From assembly GCA_030142905.1 (NCBI GenBank), contig JASJOG010000034.1, positions 616,501 through 680,500 of the forward strand: a stretch of DNA of 64,000 nt, in the 5' to 3' direction. The notes under the pieces were generated by a model. That model searched no databases. It was not told where the DNA came from and was given only the letters and a program-made list of their open reading frames with translations. Both the position numbers and the translations under genes were made by a program. Positions 46,264 through 60,033 of this stretch are shown in pieces. Positions within the stretch are counted from its first letter, which is position 1, and every line of letters begins with the position of its first letter. The stretch is from Heliopora coerulea (lineage: Eukaryota; Cnidaria; Anthozoa; Scleralcyonacea; Helioporidae).

Positions 46264-46503
46264 CCGCGACTCGCTCCGGCCCTCGGTCTGTTATTGTGTG
46301 TTGTTTCATGTTGATATGTGCTCAAGATCGTTACCTGAATACAAGAAGTTAACAGTTGGTTGGAACGCTTTGCTGCTGGAACCTTTTATCATCTTTCACC
46401 GTTGGGTCGTCAGAGTCGCAAGCTTAAAAGTGTCGAGACGACAGATAAGCCTTGAACATTTTTAGTTATTTTCTTAACTCTTTAGTTTCTTTTCGCGTTT
46501 GTG

Positions 46504-46509
46504 AATAAA
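46504..46509 (+). terminator. LTR polyadenylation signal
   Basis: AATAAA followed by a T-rich stretch (TCTTTTCGTTTCTTGTT), 30 bp before the LTR end. This is the expected place for the R/U5 boundary signal. Confidence 0.6.
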
Positions 46510-46544
46510 TCTTTTCGTTTCTTGTTACACGTCAGTAACGATAT

Positions 46545-47214
46545 AAACACGGTAACTGACCAATCATTGCGTGCGTAGTAAGTAATTTAATTTATAAAAA
46601 GTTATAGTATTACAGCAAGGACATAATAGTGAAGCAATCTGGGTTTTCATGTTCAGTAAAGAGCTAGAGTATATCAGGTCAAGGCAACAGTATGGGTTTT
46701 ATCTCTGACTGTTATTAACATCCCTCACAGGAGATCAAAGTTAATGAAGTGAGGGACATTATCAACGTGATAAGATGCAGTTAGCATCTCGACATCCGAG
46801 AGTTACAACGAGCTCTGGATTAAATATGCGATAATACGCAATCATCTATTGAAGGGTGCTAAGAGTTAGACGCGCGGTCTCGCACAGTCATTTATATTGG
46901 GGTGGCAAGTACAGCGACAGTCTCGGATGGGTACACACTTAAACACACCAAATAAAACTTTACCTCTCAATTTGTCTTTCAGATAAGGAATTTAAACGGC
47001 TTTCATTTCGAATTTAGACTTGCCAATGAGTCGTAAGGGTACCGGACCAATGGTCGAAGCGAGAAGGTTCCGCAGGCGGGTCACTTCAAACTTTCAAAGA
47101 ATTTTTTTTGAAATGGCAACTCTGATCTAGCGAGAAACAAGTAAATAGTTAAATACAAGTAAGCAACTCCGTCACTTATCTTCAATGATTATCTGCAATT
47201 GCTCGTTTTGTTTA
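46545..47214. other. Spacer, no gene seen
   Basis: No supported exon, RNA gene or repeat. A short inverted pair, CCCTCAC...GTGAGGG, lies at about 46722-46766. Copy B of the segmental duplication begins at about 47215. Confidence 0.45.
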
Positions 47215-47831
47215 CACGGATCAGATGAGAGAAAAAAAATTAAAATAATTGTTTGCCTCTTCCATTGACTTTCTATCAGAAAAAACTCTCAAAATTATTC
47301 ACTATAGGGAACGCATTTCATCCACTAGTTCCGAAAAAGATTGCATTCGACTACATCATTTGGGAATAATTCATGTATTCATTCATTCATTCATTCATTC
47401 CTTCCTTCCTTCCTTCTTTCACTAATTTATTTATTTATTTGTTTATTGATTTATATATTCATTAATTAATTTTTTTATTTATTCATGTATCTAGATACAT
47501 ATATTTATTTATTCATTCATTCATTCATTTATCTATGTATTTATTTATTTACTATTTATTATTTACGTTTTACTGACTTGCCTACTCTTTTTCTTACTTA
47601 TTTACTTAAGTGCTACTTACTTTCTTAATGGCTTATTCATTGGTTCGTTTATTTACACGTAGACGTCACTTTGAAATCATTGCATAATATGCTGACACTT
47701 CCTTTTAATGATACAATACTATATCAAATACAACAAAATTAATCCAATAATCATAGTTGTAAAAGTGCCTGCTACGTAACTGGCACTAAATTTATCTTAC
47801 TTACCAACCTCACCATAGTTTACTATCTGTA

Positions 47832-50800
47832 CTACGTACTAATGCTGATAGTGATAAAGTCTGGTAGAAGATAAGGATAAGGTATATGTCCACTTCTCGA
47901 TCGTATAGCGTTTGCAAAAGCCAGTTTTTTGGTTATTTCTACAAAATCGTTCGCAAAGAAATCCCGCACTAGTTTCCTGGCTTTGTAGTCCTGAAGTTTT
48001 GGTCCGTAGTCGAACAGTTTGTCCAAATGCGACGATGCAATGTTCGAGAAAAATTCAACTTGATCCTGGCAAAGACGACCAAACAAAATTTGCCCAATAA
48101 ACGTGATTTGGAAACGAAACAACTTATAAGAGAAATAAAACACTCTGCCTTTCTCTATCCTGGAAGAAAGAAAGACAAAAGACTGCGCCGCAATCTACTA
48201 CTTGACGACATGGCAGAAAACATATATAGTACACAACACTCCATCAACCATAGCATACTATAACATACCACACCGCACCGTGCCATACTAAGCAATACCA
48301 CACCGTACGATGTAATATCACTATGTCATGTCATACCATACCATAACATTCTAGTAAATAACACTTAGCAACACTACCATACCATACAAGAAACAGCATA
48401 GCATTACCTATGTATAATATCATGCTATGCTATACCACTCCATAACACAACTGGTCATCAGGTATCATGCAGTAGCAAATAGCACGTAATATCATGCCAG
48501 ACCACACTAAACTTCCCATATCACTCAACATCCTGTCCACGCCACCATACAATCTGCAACCCTTAGAACCACTACCCCTATCGAGAAATGTCCAAAGACC
48601 ATGCAATGTAGAGCAGAGCACAACACAACGACATTAATTTCACGGCTACAATTAAAATACACTAGTAAAACTTACCAGAGCCTTGACTTTATTGCCCAAC
48701 GTTAAATTTGAGAAGACATCATTATTTTCGTCATCAGCTAAGAGCCGAAATGGCGCGTTGGGTAAAAATCCTCCATACTCCATCTGGGGATATGTTACAG
48801 CGGCGTGATGACCAGTGGCTAACCAAATTAATCTCAAGAGAACAGTTTTCAAGCTTCTCCGGTCTTTTAACTCGTTTGGAAAATTTCGTACCTGAAATTT
48901 TCAAACAAGAAAAGTTAATCGAAGTCTAAACACGCTCTTTTTCTCTTTTTTACCTTTTCCGTTCATCATTCTTTGATTCTTGCATTCTTGCCTTCTCACC
49001 CTCCCGACCACGCTTTCTTTTCGCACCCTTTCCATTTCCTTCTTTTCTTTTTGATTCCTTTCTATTCTATTTCTTCCCTTCATTCTTTCTCCTTCTGCCA
49101 TATTCCTTCCTTCCTAATTCCCCTTCTCTCCCAGCATCCATATTCTTTGCCTTCACTTCCATCATGTCAACAACTTTTCCTTTTCTTTGCAATTTTACTT
49201 ACTATTCCCCTCGAGGACGCACTCTGGTTTCCATCACTGGACACCAAATCCACCCACTGTTGCAGTTCACTATCTGTTTGAACTTTAGAATCATCGTGAT
49301 AATACCTATCATAAGCCAGAATACAAAATAAAAAAAGAAATATTTTTCATATTAAACCTCTGCAGTTTCAAAAAACCTTAACTAGAACTTACTAGAACTT
49401 TCACTACTTACAAATCCACGAAACTATCAACCAATTTCCTAATACCCCCAAAAATCAATCTGCCATCGTCTCGATAAGGATAATAAGGAAGGACGGAACT
49501 GTCATTTAGACCTCGTTTCTACGGCAAAAAGAGGAATTTATTTTTTCTTTATCTTTTGTCCGACGACCAACGATGATTAAGTGAAAGCCAACACACGAGG
49601 CATTCTAGAACACAGCATACAATACAGCGTGATACAACGCAGTGCATCGCGACACTAATATTGTATTAGTATGTTGATAATAATAATAATAATAACAATG
49701 ACAGTAACAACAAAAATAAAAATAACGATAACAATAATAATAATAACACTAATGACAATAATCATAATTACAATTATATCTAATTATTAAATTATCTAGT
49801 GAGCTGATGACTAACGATGACAAACGGGAATGAACTATTATGTCACTGAAATTGTGAGTGAATAGTCTTACTATTCTCTAGGAAAATAATGTATAATAGT
49901 GTAGCACAGCCTGTTATAGAGAAGTGTAACGGCATCGTATGGTATAGCACAGCGTAGTATAGCATAGCATGAAAATGGTATCCCTTACTACAGTATAATG
50001 TAATGTATCGTATTGTATAGTATAGTGTAGCATTGCATTGCATAGTATAGTATAGCATTGCATAGTATAGTATAGCATAGTATAGTATGATATAGAATGG
50101 TATAGCATAGTATAGTATAGTATGGTATAGAATAATATAGTCCAGTTTAGTACAGTATAGTATAGTACAGTATAGTATAGTATAGTACAGTATGGTGTAG
50201 TATAGTACAGTATGGTGTAGTATAGTATAGTATAGTATAGTATTGTATAGTATAGTATAGTATAATATAGTATAGTATAATATAGTATAGTACAGTACAG
50301 TATAGTGTAGTATAGTATAGTATAGAATAGTATAGTATAGTATAGAATAGTATAGTTTTAGTATAGTATAGTATATATTACAGTATAATATTCTATGATA
50401 TGGTATAGCATGATATATAACATTATGGAGAATTTATTTAATAAAGTGTAGTGTGGTGATCTATATGGAGAATACGTTCCTCTCAATGTACGACATAGCT
50501 TTCAGGGTGAATAAAGTACCTGTAAATCGACTTCTAAATCCAAATCATTGAAAGTCATTTCGTTGTAGTTCTTATTAATGATTTCCACTGATATGGAATA
50601 GTCCATAGAAAGTAAAGTGTACAAAGGTCCAGTTGGACCTGAAACGAATTATAAACAAAGAACATTGTCTTAAAATAAGTAACGAGGTAAACAGGCAAGT
50701 CTTGAATTACAAAAACTATCGGGAAGATGATGATGCTAAATTGGCAAAAAACTCTATCTATGGCAACAAACAAGAGAGGACGGGAGAATCCACGAGAAGT

Positions 50801-51599
50801 CAAAAAAAATACACCAGTAACTATACTCACGTATCTTTAAATACTTATTAACATACTGCTTTTTTCTTATGTCGTTATGTGTTTTTGACTTCCTGTGAGC
50901 GCTCTCATTCTCCATTTTTTACTGGCACATAACCTCTAAACTACGCACCAGTTTACTTCAATCTTGTCATAACGAGATGAATAGCTTAGTGAGGCAATGG
51001 GCGACTTAACAGATAAGGACTTGGTGGTTGATTAGTACATCGACGAAAGTATGGGTAAAGGGCGTGCATTAATTGATGGATGGACGGGTGTTTGAATTGA
51101 TGGATGGATGGATGGATGGATGTATGGATGGATGGACGGACAGACAAACGGCGGATGAATGGACAGATGGATGGACGGGCGGACGGACAGACGGACGGAT
51201 GGAAGAATGGATGGATGGATGGATGGATGGATGGATGGATGGATGGATGGATGGATGGATGGATGGATGGATGGATGGATGGATGGATGGATAGATGGAT
51301 CGATGAGTGAAGTGATGGAAGAACAAACAGATAGGCTAAAGGGAGGATGGATAGACTGGACTAACGAACAGATGGATGGTGGAATAGAAAGATGATGAAA
51401 TGGCCATGACCAGTTATTCAGAAATTTTTTAAAGCTTCTCACCACACAGTTTCATGTCGTAGAGTTTGTTCGTCTCAAGTGTGGCCCTACAGTGAAATTG
51501 AAGCATATCATAAACAGGATGAAACTCAGAAAGAGACTTTTCCATAAGAAGGCAGAATGGCTCCATGTACAGGCTGCTCTTTAGTCGCTTGTGAACCAC
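47832..51599 (-). CDS. Lipoxygenase C-terminal half, six exons (copy B)
   Basis: Paralogue of 31667-35410 with the same exon plan: 51443-51599, 50520-50638, 49412-49518, 49203-49305, 48676-48891 and 47832-48122. All splice sites and frames are intact. The differences I see include Met to Ile at the end of the YYHDD exon, Ser-Arg to Thr-Gly at the start of the RPLYTLL exon (now [10 protein letters not shown]), and Asn to Ile near the C-terminus (ITISIST). The atypical Thr at the Asn-ligand position and the terminal Thr are shared with copy A, so they predate the duplication. Retention of open frames in both copies fits selection or a very recent duplication. I cannot tell which by eye. Confidence 0.85.
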
Positions 51600-51666
51600 C
51601 TGGAACATCAACAAAAGCAGTCATTTTAAACACGAATACGTCATACTTTATAGAATAAAACATAAG

Positions 51667-51934
51667 CCGAAAAACGACAGCTTGCTAGCTTGATATTCAA
51701 GTTATAAACAAGACAAGACAGAGGTGAAAGCGCAGTGATATTTCCACTCTATTTCAAAGTCACTGACAAACCAACCGATAAGCAAACAAACTGTCATCTG
51801 AATATACGTGCCTAGTTGTTTGCTTATCACTTTGACAATGACTTGGAAATAGAGTCGCAATATCTCCACACCTTTCTCTCTGTCTTGTCTTGCTTCGAAA
51901 TTGAATATCAAGCTAACAAGATGATATTTTTCGG
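51667..51934. mobile_element. Foldback MITE in LOX upstream region (copy B)
   Basis: Duplicate of the 35478-35745 element at offset 16189. The inverted arms are preserved, so the insertion predates the segmental duplication. Confidence 0.85.
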
Positions 51935-53206
51935 TTTAGTTTCACTGTATGTTTTCTGAAATTGTGGGCTGGTCATGGTTTTTCGCCATACTTTATAATG
52001 TGGGAGAAAAACGATGGAAATAAAATGGTAATAAGCGAGATGCAGACCAGGTGGAGAAAAAGATAATATGAACTACACTTGGACGAACTTCAGCAACATG
52101 AGATAGGAGTAGGTCAACTAAAATTTGTTCCTTGGCTAGGGATACAAAGAAGAGGGAAAACGGAGCATAGACGAAGTGGGATAAGAAGAAAGTTAAAGTA
52201 TTTCAATTGTTAAATACCAATAAGTAACGAGATATTCGTTAGGTCCCATTCACACGACTGTTTTTCCTGACGCATGAGATTTAGTCTCGGGAATCCTCAA
52301 GACGTATTGCAACATTCGCAAGCAAAGAGTAAGCCAGAATGGTGTTCTTATGATTTAATTGCATACACTAGGGTGATGAATCGTACGTGACAATCGTATC
52401 GTGTTGACTGGGCCTTAAAAATCCTAACTAAGAATGATGGATGGACGTATAGCCCCAAGTTCCAGTTCTATATATGTACTTCTCAAACTCACTAGTAATT
52501 CATGAGTACATTAGTCAATCAGACGCGTTGAATGGACCCACGTGAGCGAACTTGAAATACCGTGGAAGTACTGGGCAGAGGACTTGAACTGTTTTTTCCA
52601 GCCCTTGGACTGGAAATAATAGTTCCAGTCCTTGGACTTAAAATGTAATTTCACATAATCGGTTTATTCATCGATACACTCATTACTAATACACTAATTA
52701 TTATTATTATTATTATTTAATGTTATTTAAACACGGTAGCCTTTCAAATAGTATGCTTTCAAAGGGCCGTATAACTGTCTACTTACACACATTAAGCTAA
52801 TATATTACATACCTATATTAAAAACTATATATAGCTTCATTGTGCAAATTCATTGTGCCAATACACTAGTTAATTCTGAGAAGTCATTCAAAGGCCTCCA
52901 ATTTGGACTAGACCAGGTTTTTAGGTTTTTGGTAATTTTGAGAAAGACAAGGAACTTGTGTCCATTACTTTGTTTTTCAATTTTTCAAATGAGAAAATTA
53001 TTCAATATTTATTAAAAACTGTTCATTAGTAAGTTGCTACTATTCTTGTTTTCATTAACAATCCAAACTGTGCCTCAATAAGTTTAGCTAACTTTCAAAA
53101 ATGAAGCTTCATTTAAGTTGTCAAGATTTTGCCTAGTGGTAGTTATGATGATTAAATTCAGATGGCCTTTGCCATTGATTTTCCAGGTGGAAAACTCTAT
53201 CATGAT

Positions 53207-53502
53207 ATAAAGATCAGAGCCCAACTCAGAATTCTTAAATGTATCACCATAGCAAAAGAGGCAAGTTCCTGCCAACCCCTGCATAAACAGGGAAAATGGT
53301 CGTAAAATGACTGTTGTTGTTTGTGTTGTTGTATAGTAAAAGAGGCAAGTTGAAAAGTTTTCAAACATGTTTACCAACATTTCATTGCATTGATGTTGCA
53401 TGCCATAATGATATGTCAGTAAACATGTTTTAAAACTTTTTGACTTGCCTCTTTTACTATGGCAATACACTTAAGAATTCTGAGCTGGGCTCTGCTCTTT
53501 AT
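53207..53502. mobile_element. Foldback element with nested inverted repeats (copy B)
   Basis: Copy B partner of 37034-37329 at offset 16173, with the same nested hairpin. Confidence 0.75.
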
Positions 53503-54165
53503 ATTCAGATGGTCTTTATTTAGAAAACATTATAACTACCTTGTTTAAGGCCCGTGTACTAAAAACAGTTGGTAATCGTAATGCCATTTGACATCAACTA
53601 AATTCTGTTGGTAATATAAAATAAAACAAAAACCATGGAGAATCACCAGGTAGTGCAGGATGTGAGTGCAACACTGCCAACTGAATGCACTGTTGTTCTT
53701 TAACAGTCAATTGCCTTAAAATATTTAATTGCATTTGAACCACTAACTAACTGGACTATTTCCTTCATGGTTTTTTTTATTTTGTATTTTCTGAAGCTGT
53801 CATCTACTACACTACTGTGTAATCTAAGGTTTTATAATGGAGCTGACTTATTTGATGAATAGTCATCAGTGTAACTTACAGGTACCATGATATTAGACTC
53901 TGTTCTTTTAACATGAATGTTCCTTGTGCTAAAAATCTTCAGAAATTTTCATTTAAAACATGGAAGCACAGTATACTTCCCTGAGTGAATTCATCCAAAA
54001 TTATAAACTCATTTTCATAGTTGGGTAATTCAGAAGCAAACAATTATACTTCCATTTGATGACTTTTAGCATTATAAATCAGCCCTATTTTTTAACCTGA
54101 CATTTTAAACAATCTTGTTCTGGCACCTGGAGTTCATGTTAACTTGAAGAAATATTACTTTGTGT

Positions 54166-54296
54166 TCACTTGATCCAATTTGCAAAAGCTTCTGAATGCT
54201 TTGTTTCCATTTCCACATCATTGTCCACTTTCACTGTGGTGGCTTCAGATGTTTCCAATTTTTTCTTTCAAGAGATTCTCGAGTATTCACAAGAAC
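54166..54296 (-). pseudogene. Terminal pseudo-exon with single-base frameshift (copy B)
   Basis: Same as 37993-38123 with the identical A6 run, so the lesion predates the duplication or the frame was never coding. Function unknown. Confidence 0.4.
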
Positions 54297-54535
54297 CTGC
54301 AATGGAATAAGCAACATAAATGAGATTGTAAATAGTGAGATGGATCTACCATATTGTCCAACACAAAAAAGACAAAAAACTGTGCACACCACTGTATTTG
54401 CTATCTTATCCTTTAAAGGATGTATCATATACTTATATAATCATAGCATATATAGCTGTTAGGCCTTACAGTTTTTCTATCGTAGCACTTTCACTGTTTT
54501 GAGTCAACGGAAAGTCCTGAGAAATACCAACCTAC

Positions 54536-54866
54536 CATAAAGCAAGGCAATCCTTTGTCGTGGAAACCACACAAATATCGTTCAAACTCCAGGATTTCGT
54601 CTTTATTTTAAGCAGGTTGTAGACATGAATTTGGCAAGGAAACCTAAACGAAGAAGAGCATAGTTGGTCAGAACGTTGAACACGTGTTGGATGGTTCACC
54701 CGTTCGTTACCGACAAGACAACTTGCTTTGTTTGGCACAGTGTAGGACATATGAAGAACAAAAGCTCCCTTACCTTTAACTCCTTGGTTTTTCTATTATC
54801 CTGAATGTAAAGACGAAAATTCAAGACATTAAATTTACAAGCAATAAAATGTCTTACAACATCCAT
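54536..54866 (-). CDS. Two-exon 5' unit of unknown protein, N copy B
   Basis: Copy B equivalent of 38363-38693 at offset 16173: exon 1 is 54774-54866 and exon 2 is 54536-54600. The coding bases I compared are identical to copy A, and the CCAAT boxes upstream are retained. Confidence 0.45.
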
Positions 54867-56127
54867 CTTGCTTGTCCTTGCTTTCCTTCTCCTTAGCAGC
54901 AGATGTTGCAGCAGACACGTTCAAATCAATTCAGTTCCCAAGAGAGTTAAAACAGTGAAAGGATTGGCTAAACCAGTTCACTGGCTAAACCTATTGGCCA
55001 AGGTTGTCGCAAGGTTCTTTAAAAAGTTATCCAATCACAACAAAACGCATTAAATCTCTTACTCTTAGGAATACGAATTTAAGAGGGAATAATTTATTCC
55101 GTGTTGTTAACGAATTTTGCGTTTGCTGTCAACGAAATTTGATAAGCTTGAATGTTGAAAAATCGTTTAAAATTAAAGAAGCGCTCTCAAGAACACCGTT
55201 TTCTTGTTACAAATGAAAACAGTTTATGCATGAACGGTTGAGCAGGAGGGGCTGGGGGGTTAAACCCCGTATACCTACTCTACCCCACCACGTTTTCCTT
55301 GACAACTTTTCCCTGACAGGGAGCCTTGCTCATTTGAAAAAGGCGACTTCTCAGAATTTTCCGAAAATGTTACATTTTGGAATATTTTTCCGACAGCTGA
55401 CTAACGGAATTTTCCTGGGAAATTCATCAGTTTGTAGACAAAGGTGTTTTGATTAATCCCATAAATTTACGTTGAAGATCGTTCGGTCGTTTTGAAGAAT
55501 AACTTAGTTAAATTTGCTCGAAAATATTAGACTGTGGAATATTTTTACAATGTAATATCGACAGAATTTTTCCTTGAAAACTTATTATTTAATAGGGAGA
55601 AGTGTGTAGATTAATTCCATAAGTTTACGTTAAATTTCGTTGATTAGTTTGTCAGAATAATTTGGTTGAATTTGCTCGAAAATATTTACTTTAGAACATT
55701 TTTTCAACGTGATACTGGCATTTTTCGACCACATGTTATGGAAGGCAGAGGTTGGACTTTGATATAATTTGACGTCTATGAACAAGATATGGCTAAATCA
55801 CCTCCAAGTAATGGCTTTAATATGATCAAAGACCTGAATTATTGGTCTTACACATAGTTTTATTTCCTTCAATAGTGTTAATTTAATACTTGCATGCAAA
55901 ATAATTTTCTTTCTCTCTCTAAAAATAATCACTCAAAAATGACATATCCAATTACAGATCGTCTATTAGGCGAAAATCGTTTAATAATTAAGAAATAACT
56001 ACTTTTACTAGACTTAGAATAGTTAAGAAACTAAACGATTCTTGGAGAATATTAGACTAGCCTCTATCAGGAACTATGATTGTTCCCAAATGTTCTTCAA
56101 GATTTTTCTTTCTTCCAGTTTGACGAA

Positions 56128-56202
56128 TTACTCGAAGTTAGCATACTCACGGAAATCATCCAGGTAAGCTGATACAGCTTCGTAGCAGAACTTGAACTGC
56201 GC
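56128..56202 (-). CDS. Isolated terminal exon of receptor tyrosine phosphatase (copy B)
   Basis: Copy B of 39953-40027 at offset 16175. One Val to Ala change is seen (CYEAVSAYL). The stop and acceptor are conserved. Confidence 0.5.
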   Translation of the reverse strand, partial: AQFKFCYEAVSAYLDDFREYANFE

Positions 56203-57162
56203 CTAGTTATAAAAAAAAGGAGTGTTCTTCGTCTAATAAACAGAAGTAATGAGATTAATTATATTTCTATAGTTAAATAGGTAATAGCATGGTTTCCAGT
56301 GCAATTTGCGAAAAACACGCACGGGTGAGTTTTTCAAACACTATCAAGATAGCACGAGTCCAAAGAACAACTGCTTTTTTAGGTCTTTGAAAAACTCAGG
56401 AGTTCGTGTTGTTTTTGAATCCACTACCCTCAGTCAGTCAGAATTAAATAGATATACGAGGGTTCAATTCTGGTGGATGACTGTCGGCTATTTCAATGCA
56501 AAAAATCCCAAATTATTCTTGAGCTGCTTGAGTCAAGAAGAATGATGACACATAGGTAAATTGAAAACTTGAAGATACCAGTAAGATATAGCAAGGAGTG
56601 AGGAAAAGGCACAAGAAAGATGGTGAGAAATGAAGACTTAAAAGAGCGAGGGCAAGGAAAAAGAAGTAGGAAGAGGCAGAAGATAGGGAAGGGAAAATTT
56701 TTAAAAATTGTATTCTCTTTTAATGACCTACTTAGCATTTTATTTTGGAGTGGAGAGTTCACTTTTTTAGGAGACTTCAACTTTGTTTTTTTTTCCTCAC
56801 AAATCGAGACTTTCTAAAATTTTTTTGGGTTGACACTTAGAATATTTTTCGCAGAAGTTGACACTTGGAATATTTTTGCACAGGCTGACACTTCACAAGA
56901 ATTGACATTTAGAATATTTCTAAATGTCAGTTCTTTATTTTTTTTTTACACTTTTTGACAGGTATAATATATTTTGCACATGAAATATACCCACACTAAT
57001 TGATATTTACAATATGTTTACATATGTTGACACTATATTTCTACACATACAAAACTGGAATGTTACGTAGGTGGTGTTGAACTACCTGTGAAAAGCTAGA
57101 CGGGTTAAGTTACCCCCGAAAATCCGTTTAAGCTTTTCACATATACTTCCACACATTTCAAC

Positions 57163-57411
57163 GGCCGTTTTCATACTACAGACGTTCAATTCGTCTCGTA
57201 TAAAGACGAGGAAAGACGAACTGAACGTCCAGACGATCTAAATGAATTAGTGCGTCTAAGTAAACGAACTAAATCATTCAGGTCGTCTAGATGTTTAGTT
57301 CGTCTTTGCTCGTCTTTATACGAGGCGAATTAAATCAGACAAGATAAAAATCTTCGCCTTAAGTTGTTCAGACGGATTAAACAGATTAGACGGATTAGTG
57401 CAAAAACGGCC
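57163..57411. mobile_element. Foldback MITE with GGCCGTTTT termini (copy B)
   Basis: Copy B of 40988-41236 at offset 16175, with the arms preserved. Confidence 0.88.
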
Positions 57412-58557
57412 AGTACCAAGTATCTACACATGTTAGCGTAACAATGTCGGAGGTGGCTATTGCAGTTTCTTCGAAAGTAAAGAAGCGAAAACCCGATCCC
57501 CAGAAAACATAAAATATTATGGTGGAGAATGAAAATGAATATCATGGTTGGTAAACCTGTTGTCGGTGATACAAAGTCCGAACATCTCACCTTGCGGAGA
57601 AGTCCCAGAGAATGAACAACTCTATCCTAGCTCTGAGAAATTGAACGTCAATTTCATCACCGAGTAACATTATAAGATGGATACTTCATGCTTCGGAGAC
57701 AATATTTAAGTTCACTTGTTTACAGGATGGATAGAGCTGTTCATTTCCTGAAACTTATCTACCATAGAAACGTTGATAAACTCGTTCATATGATAAGAGT
57801 GACTTTCAACATATCTTCATCTATTTGCCATTCAACCAGATTTAATTGAAAATGAGAACGAACACCTCTATTTATACTTCTGAAAATCATTTTCCTTCAT
57901 CAATCGATCAATCAACTAATCAATCAATCAATCAATCAATCGATCGATCGATCGATCATCTATTCATACAGGCAACACATAGGAACACAAGATTGGTTCA
58001 AACGCATCAAAAAATAAACAAAGAGGAAATGAATGTTTAATCAGTGTCTGTAAATGTGATACAGAACTGCTTAATAAAACATCGGTTGTGTAGCACATTT
58101 CCAGATATTTTATTACTCAGCTCTTGATCAAAATTGCAGACACTGTTGCTGCCTTCTGCATCGCAATTTTCACTGTAAAACTGATTTCTCTTTACTTTTT
58201 CAATCGCTTAGAAACTTTTAACAGTATTCCAAAGATGACTTAACTCATTTTTCAGAAGAAGTCTACAAAATTTGACTCTATTCTGGATCTAGAAATGAGC
58301 AGATTAAGTTACGCCTTGTGGCGGTATACCCTGATAAAGAATGGCCACGCACTTTGTAAACAGTAATTAACGGCCAATGAATGCGCGTATTTTTAAAAAT
58401 GGTCTTGTAATTTATTTTCAAAAGCAGCAGGGATGATTTTCAGTGCGTGGAAAAAAATTAAGTTACTGTATTTTATTATAATCGGGCGACTGATTGTACA
58501 TGCTAGAAGTATTAACGAAAAATGTTGAGGTCAAAATGCTCTTATTGGGGTTAAGTC

Positions 58558-58559
<2 letters not shown>

Positions 58560-58607
<48 letters not shown>

Positions 58608-59080
58608 GCTGTCCTTCGTTGCCAAAGATGACTGTCTTGTGTTTGAGTTGAGGCCTATCCCAATTCTCGAAACAAGACGCCTTGCACAGTTCCAAAGGCA
58701 GTTGGTGTTGTGCCTCCACCAGACTGCCTCTTTGGTTCTCAACGCCTGATACAATGTGGTGCACAGGAGTGCAACGAACATTGTTGACGAGGAGATCGCC
58801 CCGCAGTAGCAACTCACTTGCTGGTTGATGCCATCCGTTGGCCTCAGTTGAGGCTCCTCCGCATTCCATCTGGTGTTCATGCCATTGGTTCTAGGATGAG
58901 CTCTTCTGCCGCTTGCACCACCAGACATCCTGCTGCCGATGTCTGGACCTGTATCCCCAGGTAGAGAGGCACGAGGGTACTATCACTTGCCCAAAGTGAA
59001 CCCTCAGACTAGTGGAGGGAATGAGTCGTCTTACTTCTCCATTCTAGACCGACTCTAAGCAAGGTCTAGCCACTGCCCAA
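58560..59080 (-). mobile_element. TTA-tailed non-LTR element with 13 bp TSD (copy B)
   Basis: Copy B partner with the same 13 bp duplication at 58547-58559 and 59081-59093. Its TTA tail is about 18 bp shorter and lacks the CAA interruption seen in copy A. Confidence 0.85.
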
Positions 59081-59493
59081 GGGGTTAAGTCTAGTTCGTA
59101 GATAAACTGGAGTCAAACTGAAACGTCACTGTCGTTACAGTAACCACTAAAATGACCATTCTATGCAATAGTCCTTCATGACAAGGTTTTGTAACCTACG
59201 ACATTCAGTTTTATTCTCCACCACAACATCATGCACGTTTTTTGGGTTTAAGTTACACATTCAATAACGAAACGTGAAGACTAAACCTAGAAAACTTTAA
59301 GAAGAGATAAACTGTGGAAGAACGCACCGCTGCACCTCAACAGAAGACAGCGTCACAGCATATCTGGGGACAAACTGGGACTACAATGGAGTTTACATAA
59401 TAAGAGACGATAAACATCGACCCAGATAATACTCCTTTAGTTGTTTATAACCAGAAAATATATTCTCATTAATGCAAAAATGCATATTAATAT

Positions 59494-59986
59494 AGCAGAG
59501 TCAGCAAAAAATGATTCTGCTGAGTCAGCAAAAAATGATTCTGCTGAGTCAGCAAAAAATGATTCTGCTGAGTCAGCAAAAAATGATTCTGCTGAGTCAG
59601 CAAAAAATGATTCTGCTGAGTCAGCAAAAAATGATTCTGCTGAGTCAGCAAAAAATGATTCTGCTGAGTCAGCAAAAAATGATTCTGCTGAGTCAGCAAA
59701 AAATGATTCTGCTGAGTCAGCAAAAAAATGATTCTGCTGAGTCAGCAAAAAATGATTCTGCTGAGTCAGCAAAAAATGATTCTGCTGAGTCAGCAAAAAA
59801 TGATTCTGCTGAGTCAGCAAAAATGATTCTGCTGAGTCAGCAAAAAATGATCCTGCTGAGTCAGCAAAAAATGATTCTGCTGAGTCAGCAAAAAATGATT
59901 CTGCTGAGTCAGCAAAAAATGATTCTGCTGAGTCAGCAAAAAATGATTCTGCTGAGTCAGCAAAAAATGATTCTGCTGAGTCAGCA
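59494..59986. repeat. 24 bp minisatellite of T-MARE palindromes, ~21 units (copy B)
   Basis: Partner of 43346-44052 with about nine fewer units. The first palindrome is mutated (AGCAGAGTCAGCA); the other 20 are perfect. One linker has an extra A and one lacks an A, which breaks the frame of the chance ORFs here. The GATACT linker variants of copy A are absent. Confidence 0.97.
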
Positions 59987-60033
59987 AAACAAATTGCTTA
60001 TTCAACGAAAAGTCTTGAGAAATACTAACCTAC

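Larger units (their letters stand above)
45989..46539 (+). mobile_element. Solo LTR of a retrotransposon, 551 bp, 5 bp TSD
   Basis: The segment starts TGTTACGTGAC and ends GTCAGTAAC, imperfect inverted termini, and is flanked by the 5 bp duplication GATAT at 45984-45988 and 46540-46544. It has LTR anatomy in order: upstream enhancer repeats, CRE sites, a TATA box at 46256-46263 and AATAAA at 46504-46509. No internal gag-pol, primer-binding site or second LTR is present, so it is a solo LTR left by LTR-LTR recombination. The superfamily is not assignable from the LTR alone. Confidence 0.82.
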
